Shown: positions 6,287-12,323 of the stretch, piece after piece
Layout of the letters: the number at the start of each line of letters is the position of its first letter
How positions within the stretch are numbered: the stretch's first letter is position 1
Assembly: GCA_007117775.1 (NCBI GenBank)
Contig: SKFX01000074.1
Location: 1 to 12,323, forward strand
DNA from: Ilumatobacteraceae bacterium
GTDB lineage: Bacteria; Actinomycetota; Acidimicrobiia; Acidimicrobiales; Ilumatobacteraceae
Direction of reading: 5' to 3'
Length of the DNA stretch: 12,323 bases
Position numbers and translations under genes: made by a program
The notes under the pieces: model-generated
What the model was told of the DNA's origin: nothing
Seen by the model: the letters and a program-made list of their open reading frames with translations, nothing else
Databases searched by the model: none

Positions 6287-6943
6287 ATGACCGAGGTGCC
6301 TCGCCTGGCTGTGAGCGCTGCCCGCCGGGCAATTGCGCTCGACACCAAGGGATTCATGCCCGAAGACGAGGGCGATGCCCTCTTCGACGCCGGTATCGCA
6401 GCTGGTCGGTCCTGTTCCGGATTGCCATGGGTCGAGGTCGGTTCCTATTGCGGTCGCTCGACGGTCTGGTTGGGTGCTGCGGCCGAGGCCGGCGAGACCA
6501 CGTTGTTCACCATCGACCATCACCGCGGATCAGAAGAGACCCAGCCCGGATGGCAGTGGCATGACCCGACGGTGATGGACCCGGCGACCGGGTTGATGGA
6601 GACCCTGCCGTTCCTGCGCACCACCTTGTGGCGTGCCGGCCTGGAGGAGACGGTGATCCCGATCGTGGGCAGATCTCCGGTGGTGGCGCGTCATTGGTCG
6701 ACACCATTGGGGTTGGTGTTCATCGACGGTGGCCACGGCACCGAGCCTGCCCGCGCCGACTATGCGGGGTGGACACCTCATATCGCAGTTGGTGGATCTC
6801 TTGTGATCCATGATGTCTTCCCCGACCCCGCCGATGGCGGCCGACCGCCCTATGAGGAGATCTTCAAACCGGCGCTCGACAGCGGGCGCTTCAGTCTGGT
6901 CTCGGCCACCGGATCGCTGCGAGTGCTGCGCCGGGTCGACTGA
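6287..6943 (+). CDS. Class I SAM-dependent methyltransferase (Methyltransf_24-like)
   Basis: A 218-residue Rossmann-fold methyltransferase. Motif I is WVEVGSYCGRST (48-59), with an acidic residue before GSYxGRST as in the Methyltransf_24/cephalosporin-hydroxylase-like group. The SAM-ribose acidic position is D77 in IDHHRG (76-81). The next strand carries VFIDGGHGTEPARAD (144-158), a typical metal or substrate-binding D-G-x-H segment in that group, then GGSLVIHDVF (169-178) with D176. Asp residues around 147 and 176 could bind a divalent metal as in O-methyltransferases. The acceptor is unknown. The gene stands alone: divergent from tesB, and ending 14 bp from the convergent acyltransferase gene. 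The insert at about 81-106, rich in Gly/Trp/Pro, may shape the acceptor site. Family confidence is high, substrate confidence nil. Confidence 0.88.
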   Translation: MTEVPRLAVSAARRAIALDTKGFMPEDEGDALFDAGIAAGRSCSGLPWVEVGSYCGRSTVWLGAAAEAGETTLFTIDHHRGSEETQPGWQWHDPTVMDPATGLMETLPFLRTTLWRAGLEETVIPIVGRSPVVARHWSTPLGLVFIDGGHGTEPARADYAGWTPHIAVGGSLVIHDVFPDPADGGRPPYEEIFKPALDSGRFSLVSATGSLRVLRRVD

Positions 6944-6957
6944 CCGGCACGACCGAC

Positions 6958-7716
6958 TCAGACGCGATCTGCGCCGTTGAGCTCGGCGCGGCGCGTTGCG
7001 ATCAGGTCACGGACCCGTTCGCGCAACTCCTCGACATCGTCGGCGCCGAGCCCCTCGGTGGGGATCGGTGCCAAGATATGCACCTCGGCCGTCGAGCGGT
7101 GCAGCCGCCAATCGTGTTTACGCAATGCACCTCGGGTGCCGGTCACCACCAGCGGCAGGATCGGCACCTGGGCATCGATGGCGGTCGAGAACGCACCGTC
7201 TTTGAACGGGCCCATCTCAGCGGAGACCGATCGGGTGCCCTCGGGGAAGATCATCACCGAGACCTGGTCGTCAAGGCGTTGGCGGCACTGTGCCAATGCG
7301 GCGATGGCACTCTCGCGGTTGCCGCGCCGCAGCGGGATATCGCGCACCATTCGCATCATCCAGCCCACCAGGGGAAATCGGAAGAACTGGTCTTTGGAGA
7401 GCCACTTCATCTCCATGGGCAGATGTGCGATGACCAAGATGTCGACGAAGCTCTCATGGTTGGAGACCACGACATAGGGCCGACGGGGGTCGTCGGGGAC
7501 CTCGCCGACGACTTTGAAGGTCCAGATCGGCGTCGCCAGCTGATGGGCGACGGCGAGTTTGCGGAACAACAGTCCCGCCGCGTACGCGCCGCGATCGAAC
7601 GGCAAGGTCACCACCCGGACCACCGCCACCATCGGGGTCCAGATGATGATCAGCATCACGAGCGCGAACCAACTCCAGATACTCACCAGTGTGCGCACGA
7701 TCACCGAATCGAGCAT
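6958..7716 (-). CDS. PlsC-type 1-acyl-sn-glycerol-3-phosphate acyltransferase
   Basis: A 252-residue membrane-associated acyltransferase of the PlsC/LPLAT family, which transfers a fatty acyl group to lysophosphatidate or a related lipid acceptor at the inner membrane face. An N-terminal hydrophobic hairpin (about 8-36) is followed by the four family blocks: NHESFVD (86-92) with the catalytic H87 and D92, a basic block around 118-123 (DIPLRRGN), FPEGTR (157-162) which binds the acceptor phosphate, and VPILPLVVTG (184-193). FKDGAF (171-176) is also typical. The ATG at 7716 is preceded by a strong GAGGGGG ribosome site, 16 nt after the stop of the upstream gene; a longer in-frame extension was rejected for this reason. 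It is the last gene of the four-gene operon starting at 10790. That context suggests it could acylate a glycolipid rather than serve bulk phospholipid synthesis, but this is inference. Confidence 0.9.
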   Translation of the reverse strand: MLDSVIVRTLVSIWSWFALVMLIIIWTPMVAVVRVVTLPFDRGAYAAGLLFRKLAVAHQLATPIWTFKVVGEVPDDPRRPYVVVSNHESFVDILVIAHLPMEMKWLSKDQFFRFPLVGWMMRMVRDIPLRRGNRESAIAALAQCRQRLDDQVSVMIFPEGTRSVSAEMGPFKDGAFSTAIDAQVPILPLVVTGTRGALRKHDWRLHRSTAEVHILAPIPTEGLGADDVEELRERVRDLIATRRAELNGADRV

Positions 7717-7721
7717 CAGTG

Positions 7722-7728
7722 CCCCCTC
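7722..7728 (-). promoter_or_regulatory. Shine-Dalgarno sequence (GAGGGGG) for the PlsC-like gene
   Basis: On the minus strand GAGGGGG lies 5 nt before the ATG at 7716 and just after the stop codon of the upstream gene (7733-7735). It is one of only two convincing ribosome sites in the window and decides the start. The other genes begin at overlaps or at leaderless-type promoters. Confidence 0.7.
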
Positions 7729-7732
7729 ATCA

Positions 7733-8749
7733 TCAGAGATGGTGGAAGATCTCAGCGGCCGGGGAGGTCCCGCTGATCGCGTCGGCCGCCAATAACACCG
7801 CCGCCGCGGTGTAGGAACTGTGCTCACCGGCCGGGAAGGTCTCGCGGCGCGGATAGACGATACCGGTCAGATAGCTGCCGTCATCGAGGCGGTGGTGCCG
7901 GGTCCACGCCAGCAACTCGGTGGCACGCTCGATCTCACCGATCCCGGCGTGGGCGATGGCGCATTCCGCCGTCTCTGATGCCGTCACCCAGGACTCATCG
8001 CTCACACAGCGGATCCCGAGACCGTCCATCGAGAAGGTCTCCCAACCCGACTCGAGACGCTCGGCCGCCTCATCGCCGAGCAGCGCGCCGGTCAGCACCG
8101 GGTAGTACCAGTCCATCGCCCAGCGGGTCTTGGGTTCGAAGGCATCGGGATCACTGCGGATCACCGTGCAGATCGCGTCCGCCGCTTCGACCCAGTCGGG
8201 TTGCGGATCTCCGAGCGCGGTGCCGAGTCGGTGGCCACAGCGCAGCGCGTGCTGGATACTCGAGGAGCCGGTCAGCAGCGCATACTCCCATGGCTGCTCA
8301 TCGGGCTCGACGGCCCACAGGATCGTGCCGTCATGGCGACGGTGGTCGAGAACCCATGACATGGCGCGGCTCAGCACCGGCCACATGTGGGTGATGAACT
8401 CGGTATCGCCGCTGCAACGCCAGTGGTGGTATAGCCCGGTGGCGAGATAGGCACACACGTTGGTGTCGAGTTTGGTCTCCTCGACACTGCCATCGCTGCG
8501 GTAGTAGTTGTGCCAGGAGCCGTCGGGACGCTGGATGTCGGCCAGCCACCCGTACGCGCGTCGAGCGGCATCGTGGAGACCCACGACGTCGAGTGCCATG
8601 GCCGACTCGACGTGGTTCCACGGGTCGCAGTGGCCGCCGGGGAACCACGGGATCATGCCGCAGTCGAGCTGCAGCGACCGCAGATGCTCGCCGGTCGCAG
8701 CAGCCTCATCGGCGCTGAGCACACCCGGGATATGGGGGAGATCGCTCAT
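7733..8749 (-). CDS. Alpha/alpha-barrel protein, prenyltransferase/terpenoid-cyclase-like or glycosidase-like, function unknown
   Basis: A 338-residue soluble protein with the repeat pattern of an alpha/alpha barrel, as in prenyltransferases, squalene-hopene cyclase domains and six-hairpin glycosidases. Evidence: repeated Trp/Gly-rich turns such as QRPDGSWHNYY (73-83) and LDDGSYL, with amphipathic helices between, and a conserved-looking pocket GGHCDPWNHVESAMAL (38-53) with D42, H46 and E48. TKLDTNVCAYLATGLYHHW (92-110) and WAMDWYYPVLTGAL supply further aromatic/acidic residues suited to sugar binding. The QxxDGSW repeat resembles the QW-type repeat of cyclases, but no DxDD or DDxD motif is seen, so a real cyclase is doubtful. 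Similar genes are commonly annotated 'prenyltransferase'; a carbohydrate-active role fits the neighbouring GT4 better. The ATG overlaps the stop of the upstream methyltransferase (ATGA, 8746-8749), and the gene precedes the PlsC-like gene. Confidence 0.72.
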   Translation of the reverse strand: MSDLPHIPGVLSADEAAATGEHLRSLQLDCGMIPWFPGGHCDPWNHVESAMALDVVGLHDAARRAYGWLADIQRPDGSWHNYYRSDGSVEETKLDTNVCAYLATGLYHHWRCSGDTEFITHMWPVLSRAMSWVLDHRRHDGTILWAVEPDEQPWEYALLTGSSSIQHALRCGHRLGTALGDPQPDWVEAADAICTVIRSDPDAFEPKTRWAMDWYYPVLTGALLGDEAAERLESGWETFSMDGLGIRCVSDESWVTASETAECAIAHAGIGEIERATELLAWTRHHRLDDGSYLTGIVYPRRETFPAGEHSSYTAAAVLLAADAISGTSPAAEIFHHL

Positions 8750-9510
8750 GAGGCGAGTGTGGCCAGCGCCGTGTCGCGGGAGCGATCACTCGCGGTCGGT
8801 TTGGTGGTGTAGAAGGCGATGCTCTTGCCGAGCACCGGGGCCATGACTTTCTCGAAGGCCTTGGCGGAGCGGGGCTGTTTGATGATCTCCCATTCGAGCA
8901 GGCGCCGATAGCGCTGTACCAGACGATGGTCCTCATTGGTCGGTCCGACCGCACAGCGCAACCACCAGTAGGGCGAGTGCAGGGCGTGGGCGCGGTGGCG
9001 GCCGTTCAGTTCGAGTCCCGCAGCTCGCAGCTTGGCTGATAACTCCGCGGCGGAGTAGATGCGCACATGACCACCGACCGCAGCCGGAGCGTGATACTCA
9101 CTCGACAGCCGCCAGTTGATGACCTCGGGGAACCAGCTCGGCACCGAGGCGGCGAAACGGCCTCCCGGTTTGAGGACCCGCACCATCTCGGCGATCGCTG
9201 AGACATCGTCTTGGATGTGCTCGAGCACCTCTGAGGTGACCACGACATCGAATGAGTCGTCATCGAAGGGCAGTCGGGTGGCATCACCGCGCAGCACCCC
9301 GGCGAAGCGGTCTGCTGTGATCTCGCCGGTGGCGATCATCGCCCCGATCGTGGCACGGGTCTGCACGACCTCATCATCGGCGTAGTCGAGTGCGACGACG
9401 CTTGCGCCACGGCGCGCCGCTTCGAAACAGTGGCGGCCGAAGCCCGCCCCGACATCGAGGATGCGCGCCCCGCGCAGATCGCCGAGGCGGTCGAACGAGA
9501 TCGTCAGCAT
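8746..9510 (-). CDS. Class I SAM-dependent methyltransferase (Methyltransf_11/25-like)
   Basis: A 254-residue small-molecule methyltransferase. Motif I is ARILDVGAGFGRHCFEAA (15-32); the acidic end of the second strand is LDYADD (41-46); GDATRLPFDDDSFDVVV (75-91) is motif II; SEVLEHI (93-99) and LKPGGRF (113-119) are typical of the Methyltransf_11 group. The C-terminal half is Arg/Trp/Tyr-rich (SPYWWLRC, 179-186), suggesting a specific acceptor such as a glycan or glycolipid. The start at 9510 was chosen because the methyltransferase fold begins there and the ATG overlaps the glycosyltransferase stop by 7 nt (ATGCTGA); the in-frame upstream stretch is low-complexity antisense-like sequence. 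It is the second gene of a four-gene operon. Sugar O-methylation of the glycosyltransferase product is the simplest reading of the context, but this is inference. Confidence 0.9.
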   Translation of the reverse strand: MLTISFDRLGDLRGARILDVGAGFGRHCFEAARRGASVVALDYADDEVVQTRATIGAMIATGEITADRFAGVLRGDATRLPFDDDSFDVVVTSEVLEHIQDDVSAIAEMVRVLKPGGRFAASVPSWFPEVINWRLSSEYHAPAAVGGHVRIYSAAELSAKLRAAGLELNGRHRAHALHSPYWWLRCAVGPTNEDHRLVQRYRRLLEWEIIKQPRSAKAFEKVMAPVLGKSIAFYTTKPTASDRSRDTALATLAS

Positions 9511-10790
9511 CGGCCGTTCCGCTGCAGTTTGGCGCGGTTCTCGGGCATCTCGAGCACCTCTCGGTATTGATCCACGGTCATCTCCGCGCAGCGGCGCCAG
9601 GTCCAGCGATCGAGGACCCGCTGACGGCCGGCAGCGCCGATACGGGCCCGCAGTTCCGGGTCGTCGAGGCCGCGGCGGCGCGCAGCGACCAGCGAATCGA
9701 CATCGCCGGCCCGGCATCCGAGCACGGTCTCGCCGTCGGTGCCGGTGACCTCGGGTAGGGCGCCGCCATCGGTGGCCACCAGCGGGGTGCCCGAGCACAT
9801 CGCCTCGATGGCGGGCAGGCTGAAGCCCTCATAGAGACTCGGCACCACGGCGAGCTCGGCTTCGGAATACAACTCGACGATGCGCTCATCGCTGACACCT
9901 GATACGAACTCGATGTGGTCTGCGAGGCCCAGTCGGTCGATCAGATCCATGCTCTTGCCCGGCTTGGGCTTGCCGATGATCGTCAGCGACAGCTCGCGTT
10001 CGGCGCGCAATTTCGCCATTGCCTCCAACAGATAGGCGAGGCCCTTGAGGGCCACATCGGCCGAGGCGGTGGTGATCAGGTGGCCAGGGCGCCGCTCGAC
10101 GCCCGCGATGGGCCGGAACAGATCGGGATCGACCCCGACGGGGACGAGGCGCATCTTGTCGATCGGCACACCCATATCGTCGTGGATGTCTTGAATGGAG
10201 TTCTGGCTGACCACGACGATGCGTGGCAGCGATCGCGCCACCTTGGCCTGCATGTTGACGAATGAGTACCAGCGGCCGACCGACCAGCGCTTGAATCGAT
10301 TGGGTGCATGTTCCATCTCGAGGACGCGGTCTTTGGTGATCGGATGGTGCAGGGTCTCGATCACCGGCATGATCTCGTTCAGCTTGGTGATCCCATAGCC
10401 GAGGCACTGGTTGTCGTGGATGAGATCGAATTCGCCACGGCGCGGGCGCAGATGGCGCAGGGCACGGGCACTGAACGCCTGGGGTTCGGGGAATACTCCG
10501 CGCAGGAAGATCCCGAGTTCCAGCCAGTCCTCGCGGGTCCGCAGCTCCCAGATCGCCGGGAATCGGCCCGGGTAGTGATCATTGAAGATGTCCAGGCTCG
10601 GCAGTTCGGTCAACGGCACCCGCGGATCGAGCACCGGGTAGGGCTGGCCGCCGAACACCTCGACGTGATGGCCGAGATCTGCCAACGCCTTGGTCAGATG
10701 GCGGGTGTAGACGCCCTGGCCGCCGACATGGGGCTTACCGCGGTACGTCAGATACGCGATCGACAGCGGTCCATCGGGGGCAGCAGACAT
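9504..10790 (-). CDS. Family 4 glycosyltransferase (GT4, GT-B fold)
   Basis: A 428-residue retaining glycosyltransferase that moves a sugar from an activated nucleotide donor to a membrane or soluble acceptor. The N-terminal acceptor domain carries YRGKPHVGGQGVYTRHL (16-32), the Gly-rich loop of GT4 enzymes. The C-terminal donor domain has VPVGVDPDLFRP (206-217), the SGVSDERIVELYSEAELAVVPSLYEG region (from 297) and the E-x7-E motif in EGFSLPAIE (E321 and E329), followed by GTPLVATDGGALPEV (334-348). No signal peptide or membrane helix is seen, so it acts in the cytoplasm or at the inner membrane face. The ATG at 10790 was chosen because a TAGCCT -10 box lies 7 nt upstream and residues before it do not fit the fold. 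It heads a four-gene operon with a methyltransferase, a barrel protein and a PlsC-like acyltransferase. Donor and acceptor are unknown. Confidence 0.92.
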   Translation of the reverse strand: MSAAPDGPLSIAYLTYRGKPHVGGQGVYTRHLTKALADLGHHVEVFGGQPYPVLDPRVPLTELPSLDIFNDHYPGRFPAIWELRTREDWLELGIFLRGVFPEPQAFSARALRHLRPRRGEFDLIHDNQCLGYGITKLNEIMPVIETLHHPITKDRVLEMEHAPNRFKRWSVGRWYSFVNMQAKVARSLPRIVVVSQNSIQDIHDDMGVPIDKMRLVPVGVDPDLFRPIAGVERRPGHLITTASADVALKGLAYLLEAMAKLRAERELSLTIIGKPKPGKSMDLIDRLGLADHIEFVSGVSDERIVELYSEAELAVVPSLYEGFSLPAIEAMCSGTPLVATDGGALPEVTGTDGETVLGCRAGDVDSLVAARRRGLDDPELRARIGAAGRQRVLDRWTWRRCAEMTVDQYREVLEMPENRAKLQRNGRC

Positions 10791-10797
10791 CGCACTG

Positions 10798-10803
10798 AGG
10801 CTA
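10798..10803 (-). promoter_or_regulatory. Candidate -10 element (TAGCCT) of the glycosyltransferase operon
   Basis: On the minus strand TAGCCT ends 7 nt before the ATG at 10790, giving a near-leaderless transcript. No Shine-Dalgarno sequence is seen and no clear -35. It is the only intergenic promoter position available for the four genes down to 6958, because the internal junctions overlap or are 16 nt apart. Confidence 0.45.
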
Positions 10804-10822
10804 CCGGTCGGTCGCTGGTGAT

Positions 10823-10837
10823 CTCCCAATGGGGGAG
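10823..10837. repeat. Short inverted repeat CTCCC-N5-GGGAG in the divergent GT/dtd gap
   Basis: Five-base arms (10823-10827 and 10833-10837) with a 5-nt centre lie between the two opposite -10 candidates, about where the -35 of dtd would be. This could be an operator for the divergent pair. Arms this short in GC-rich DNA may be chance. Confidence 0.25.
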
Positions 10838-10847
10838 CCGGCCGCCC

Positions 10848-10853
10848 TAGCGT
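10848..10853 (+). promoter_or_regulatory. Candidate -10 element (TAGCGT) of dtd
   Basis: TAGCGT ends exactly 6 nt before the ATG, the same spacing as the TAGAGT box of the methyltransferase gene at 6287, and both sit in CCCTAG(A/C)GTG. The intervening GAGGGG touches the ATG directly, too close to act as a normal ribosome site, which fits a leaderless start. Confidence 0.5.
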
Positions 10854-10859
10854 GAGGGG

Positions 10860-11351
10860 ATGCGTGCAGTCGTACAACGGGTTCTGAAGGCGTCGGTGAC
10901 GGTGGTCGATGATGGGGGGAGCCCCGAGATCACCGGTTCGATCGGGCCGGGCCTGTGCGTGCTGGTGGGTGTCACCCACGACGATGATGAGACTCGGGCC
11001 CGGCGATTGGCCGACAAACTGTGGACTCTGCGGATCTTCGACGATGCCGACGGGGTGATGAATCGGTCACTGTCCGATGGTGGCGACGATGGCGACGCCG
11101 ACAACGCACCGTCGGGGATCTTGGTGGTGAGCCAGTTCACGCTCTATGGCGATACTGCACGTGGTCGCCGGCCCAGTTGGATCGCTGCTGCGCGGCCCGA
11201 ACAGGCTGAACCATTGGTCGATGCGGTGGTCAGGCGTCTCACCGAAGTGGCCTCACCGTCCGGTGTCGAGGTGGCTACCGGACGGTTCCGCACCGATATG
11301 GTCGTCGAGATCATCAACGATGGTCCGGTCACGGTCATCGTCGAGGTCTGA
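10860..11351 (+). CDS. dtd: D-aminoacyl-tRNA deacylase Dtd
   Basis: Dtd removes D-amino acids (and glycine from mischarged tRNAAla) from tRNA, protecting translation; it is a cytoplasmic homodimer. Family marks: MRAVVQRVLKASVTV at the N-terminus, GSIGPGLCVLVGV (26-38), the catalytic-site motif SQFTLYGD (91-98), RPSW, and NDGPVT (153-158), which carries the cross-subunit Gly-cisPro (G155-P156) that discriminates chirality. At 163 aa it is longer than the usual ~145: extra residues lie at about 16-24 and in an Asp/Gly-rich insert around 72-84. The segment usually GRF-G/A-A-DM reads GRFRTDM (141-147), with Arg and Thr at normally small positions. It is a monocistronic gene divergent from the glycosyltransferase. 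Its last 99 bp are overlapped in antisense by the lnt tail. Confidence 0.95.
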   Translation: MRAVVQRVLKASVTVVDDGGSPEITGSIGPGLCVLVGVTHDDDETRARRLADKLWTLRIFDDADGVMNRSLSDGGDDGDADNAPSGILVVSQFTLYGDTARGRRPSWIAAARPEQAEPLVDAVVRRLTEVASPSGVEVATGRFRTDMVVEIINDGPVTVIVEV

Positions 11352-12323
11352 GCCGAGCCGCCGGCGGTGTGCCGTCACGAGCGACGCTGCCAACACCAGT
11401 GCCAGGACCACGATCACCGGGGCATCTCCTGCACGCATGTACCAGGTGAGGCCGCTGCGCCGTGTGACCTCATCGATCAGCACGACCGGTTCTCCGATCG
11501 CCGAGCGGCTGATGACCGTTCCGTCGGGTGAGATGAAGGCGCTGAATCCGGTGGGAGCGGCCTGGACCACCCAGCGTCCTGCCTCAAGGGCGCGCAATCG
11601 ACTGGATGCGATCTGCTGGGTCTGCACGATCGTGCCGGTGTAGCTCGCCCCGTTGGTCGGGTTCAACAGCACCTCGCCACCGTTGTCGATCGCATCGCGG
11701 AGTCGATCCGAGAAGAAGACCTCCCAGGAGATCATCACCCCGGCGGTGGTCGTATCGCCGGGCGAGATCGGGATCTCGATGACGGCGGGGTCACTACCCG
11801 CAACCGCATCGGAGGGGACCTGGTCGATCGGCAGCCCGATCGCCTCGAAGGCGGCGCGCATCGGGATGTACTCGCCGAAGGGGACCCGTCGGACCTTGTC
11901 ATAGCGAGACGTCACCGATCCGTCGGGCTCCACCACCACCTGGGCGTTGGTGAAGCGCCGGGTCGTTCCCGTCGGTGGCATGTCCTCGGTGATACCGACG
12001 GTGATCGGGACGCCGAGTCGCATCGCCTCGGTGCCGATGTCTGCAGCGATCTCGGACTCGGCGAACCCGCCATCGCGGATGCGGATCGTGTTCTCGGGCC
12101 ATAGCACCAGGTCCACGTCATTGCTCATCTCGATGGTCTTGGTCGCGGCGAGATGGCGTTCGGTCACCAGCCATGTGGGTACCTCGAGTGCGGTGGTGCC
12201 CTGTTCACCACCGCCTTGGACTGCGGCGATACGCAGGCTTGTCCCGGTGTCGACGCCGCGCGGCGCCGCGGTGATCGAGACGATGATGAACACGATCGCC
12301 ACGGTGCTGGCCGCCATGCCCAA
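11253..12323 (-). CDS. lnt: Apolipoprotein N-acyltransferase Lnt (C-terminal part, cut by window edge), nucleophile Cys replaced by Ser
   Basis: Lnt N-acylates the lipidated Cys of lipoproteins on the outer face of the membrane. About 356 residues are present; the N-terminal membrane part lies beyond the right edge. Visible (numbering from the edge): the end of a membrane helix (1-20), then the nitrilase domain starting LRIAAVQGG (30-38), WPEN (75-78) with the catalytic Glu E77, YDKVRRVPFGEYIP (141-154) with the catalytic Lys K143, and GVMISWEVFF (195-204) where the family has a hhhCYExxF nucleophile motif. Here the Cys is Ser (S199, codon TCC on the minus strand at 11727-11729). NPTNGASYTG (221-230) and RLRALEAGRWVVQAAPTG (242-259) are also family motifs. 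A last membrane helix spans about 291-309, followed by an Arg-rich turn and an Asp-rich tail (about 314-356), most of it overprinted on dtd. The family is clear; activity needs testing because of S199. Confidence 0.9.
   Translation of the reverse strand: MGMAASTVAIVFIIVSITAAPRGVDTGTSLRIAAVQGGGEQGTTALEVPTWLVTERHLAATKTIEMSNDVDLVLWPENTIRIRDGGFAESEIAADIGTEAMRLGVPITVGITEDMPPTGTTRRFTNAQVVVEPDGSVTSRYDKVRRVPFGEYIPMRAAFEAIGLPIDQVPSDAVAGSDPAVIEIPISPGDTTTAGVMISWEVFFSDRLRDAIDNGGEVLLNPTNGASYTGTIVQTQQIASSRLRALEAGRWVVQAAPTGFSAFISPDGTVISRSAIGEPVVLIDEVTRRSGLTWYMRAGDAPVIVVLALVLAASLVTAHRRRLGSDLDDDRDRTIVDDLDDHIGAEPSGSHLDTGR

Noticed and set aside
6219..6332. 38-residue extension of TesB
   Set aside because: It overlaps the divergent methyltransferase start and makes the protein longer than the 286 aa that matches E. 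coli TesB exactly.
7078..7776. 232-codon open frame on the plus strand opposite the PlsC-like gene
   Set aside because: Composition (His/Arg/Gln-rich) is typical of an antisense shadow, and the opposite strand has all PlsC motifs and a good ribosome site.
9511..9798. 96-residue extension of the operon methyltransferase
   Set aside because: It is an out-of-frame shadow of the glycosyltransferase end (Arg/Gly-rich). The fold and a coupled ATG begin at 9510.
10791..10979. 63-residue extension of the glycosyltransferase across the divergent gap into dtd
   Set aside because: It would overlap the dtd start and both promoter candidates, and its sequence does not fit the GT4 fold.

Overview
The window is high-GC, gene-dense bacterial DNA in which every stretch longer than about 90 bases is coding. 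It most resembles an actinobacterium of the class Acidimicrobiia. The reasons are the N-terminal 'WRHPSEL' motif on a membrane-anchored protease-like protein, an MreB gene sitting next to moaE, frequent GTG starts, and what look like leaderless promoters (TANNNT placed 6-9 nt before the start codon). The taxonomic call is inference; no rRNA gene or other decisive marker is present. I see no tRNA, rRNA, CRISPR array, insertion sequence, phage gene or convincing hairpin terminator.

Layout, left to right. (1) 6-1040 (+): an SDR/epimerase-like protein with a C-terminal membrane anchor and degenerate catalytic motifs. It overlaps tail-to-tail with 967-2079 (-), a membrane-anchored protein whose C-terminal domain looks like a dead trypsin-like fold. 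(2) 2163-4046 (+): a tightly packed operon of moaE, a small membrane protein and mreB, with start/stop overlaps. (3) 6218-4051 (-): tesB (acyl-CoA thioesterase II) coupled by an ATGA overlap to a lipoprotein PQQ-type sugar dehydrogenase. (4) 6287-6943 (+): a single Methyltransf_24-like methyltransferase gene, divergent from tesB. (5) 10790-6958 (-): a four-gene operon of GT4 glycosyltransferase, class I methyltransferase, an alpha/alpha-barrel 'prenyltransferase-like' protein and a PlsC-type acyltransferase. (6) 10860-11351 (+): dtd (D-aminoacyl-tRNA deacylase), divergent from the glycosyltransferase. (7) 12323-11253 (-): the C-terminal two thirds or so of an apolipoprotein N-acyltransferase (Lnt). 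It runs off the right edge and overlaps the end of dtd by 99 bp.

Functionally the window leans towards the cell envelope: cell shape (MreB), lipoprotein acylation (Lnt), a secreted lipoprotein enzyme, phospholipid or glycolipid acylation (PlsC) and a glycosyltransferase operon. Housekeeping genes (moaE, dtd, tesB) are interleaved. The three points most worth following up are the Cys-to-Ser change at the nucleophile position of Lnt, the four-gene glycosyltransferase/methyltransferase/barrel/acyltransferase operon as a candidate uncharacterised glycolipid pathway, and the coupling of moaE, a small membrane protein and mreB in one operon. All functions are read from motifs by eye; no database search was run.
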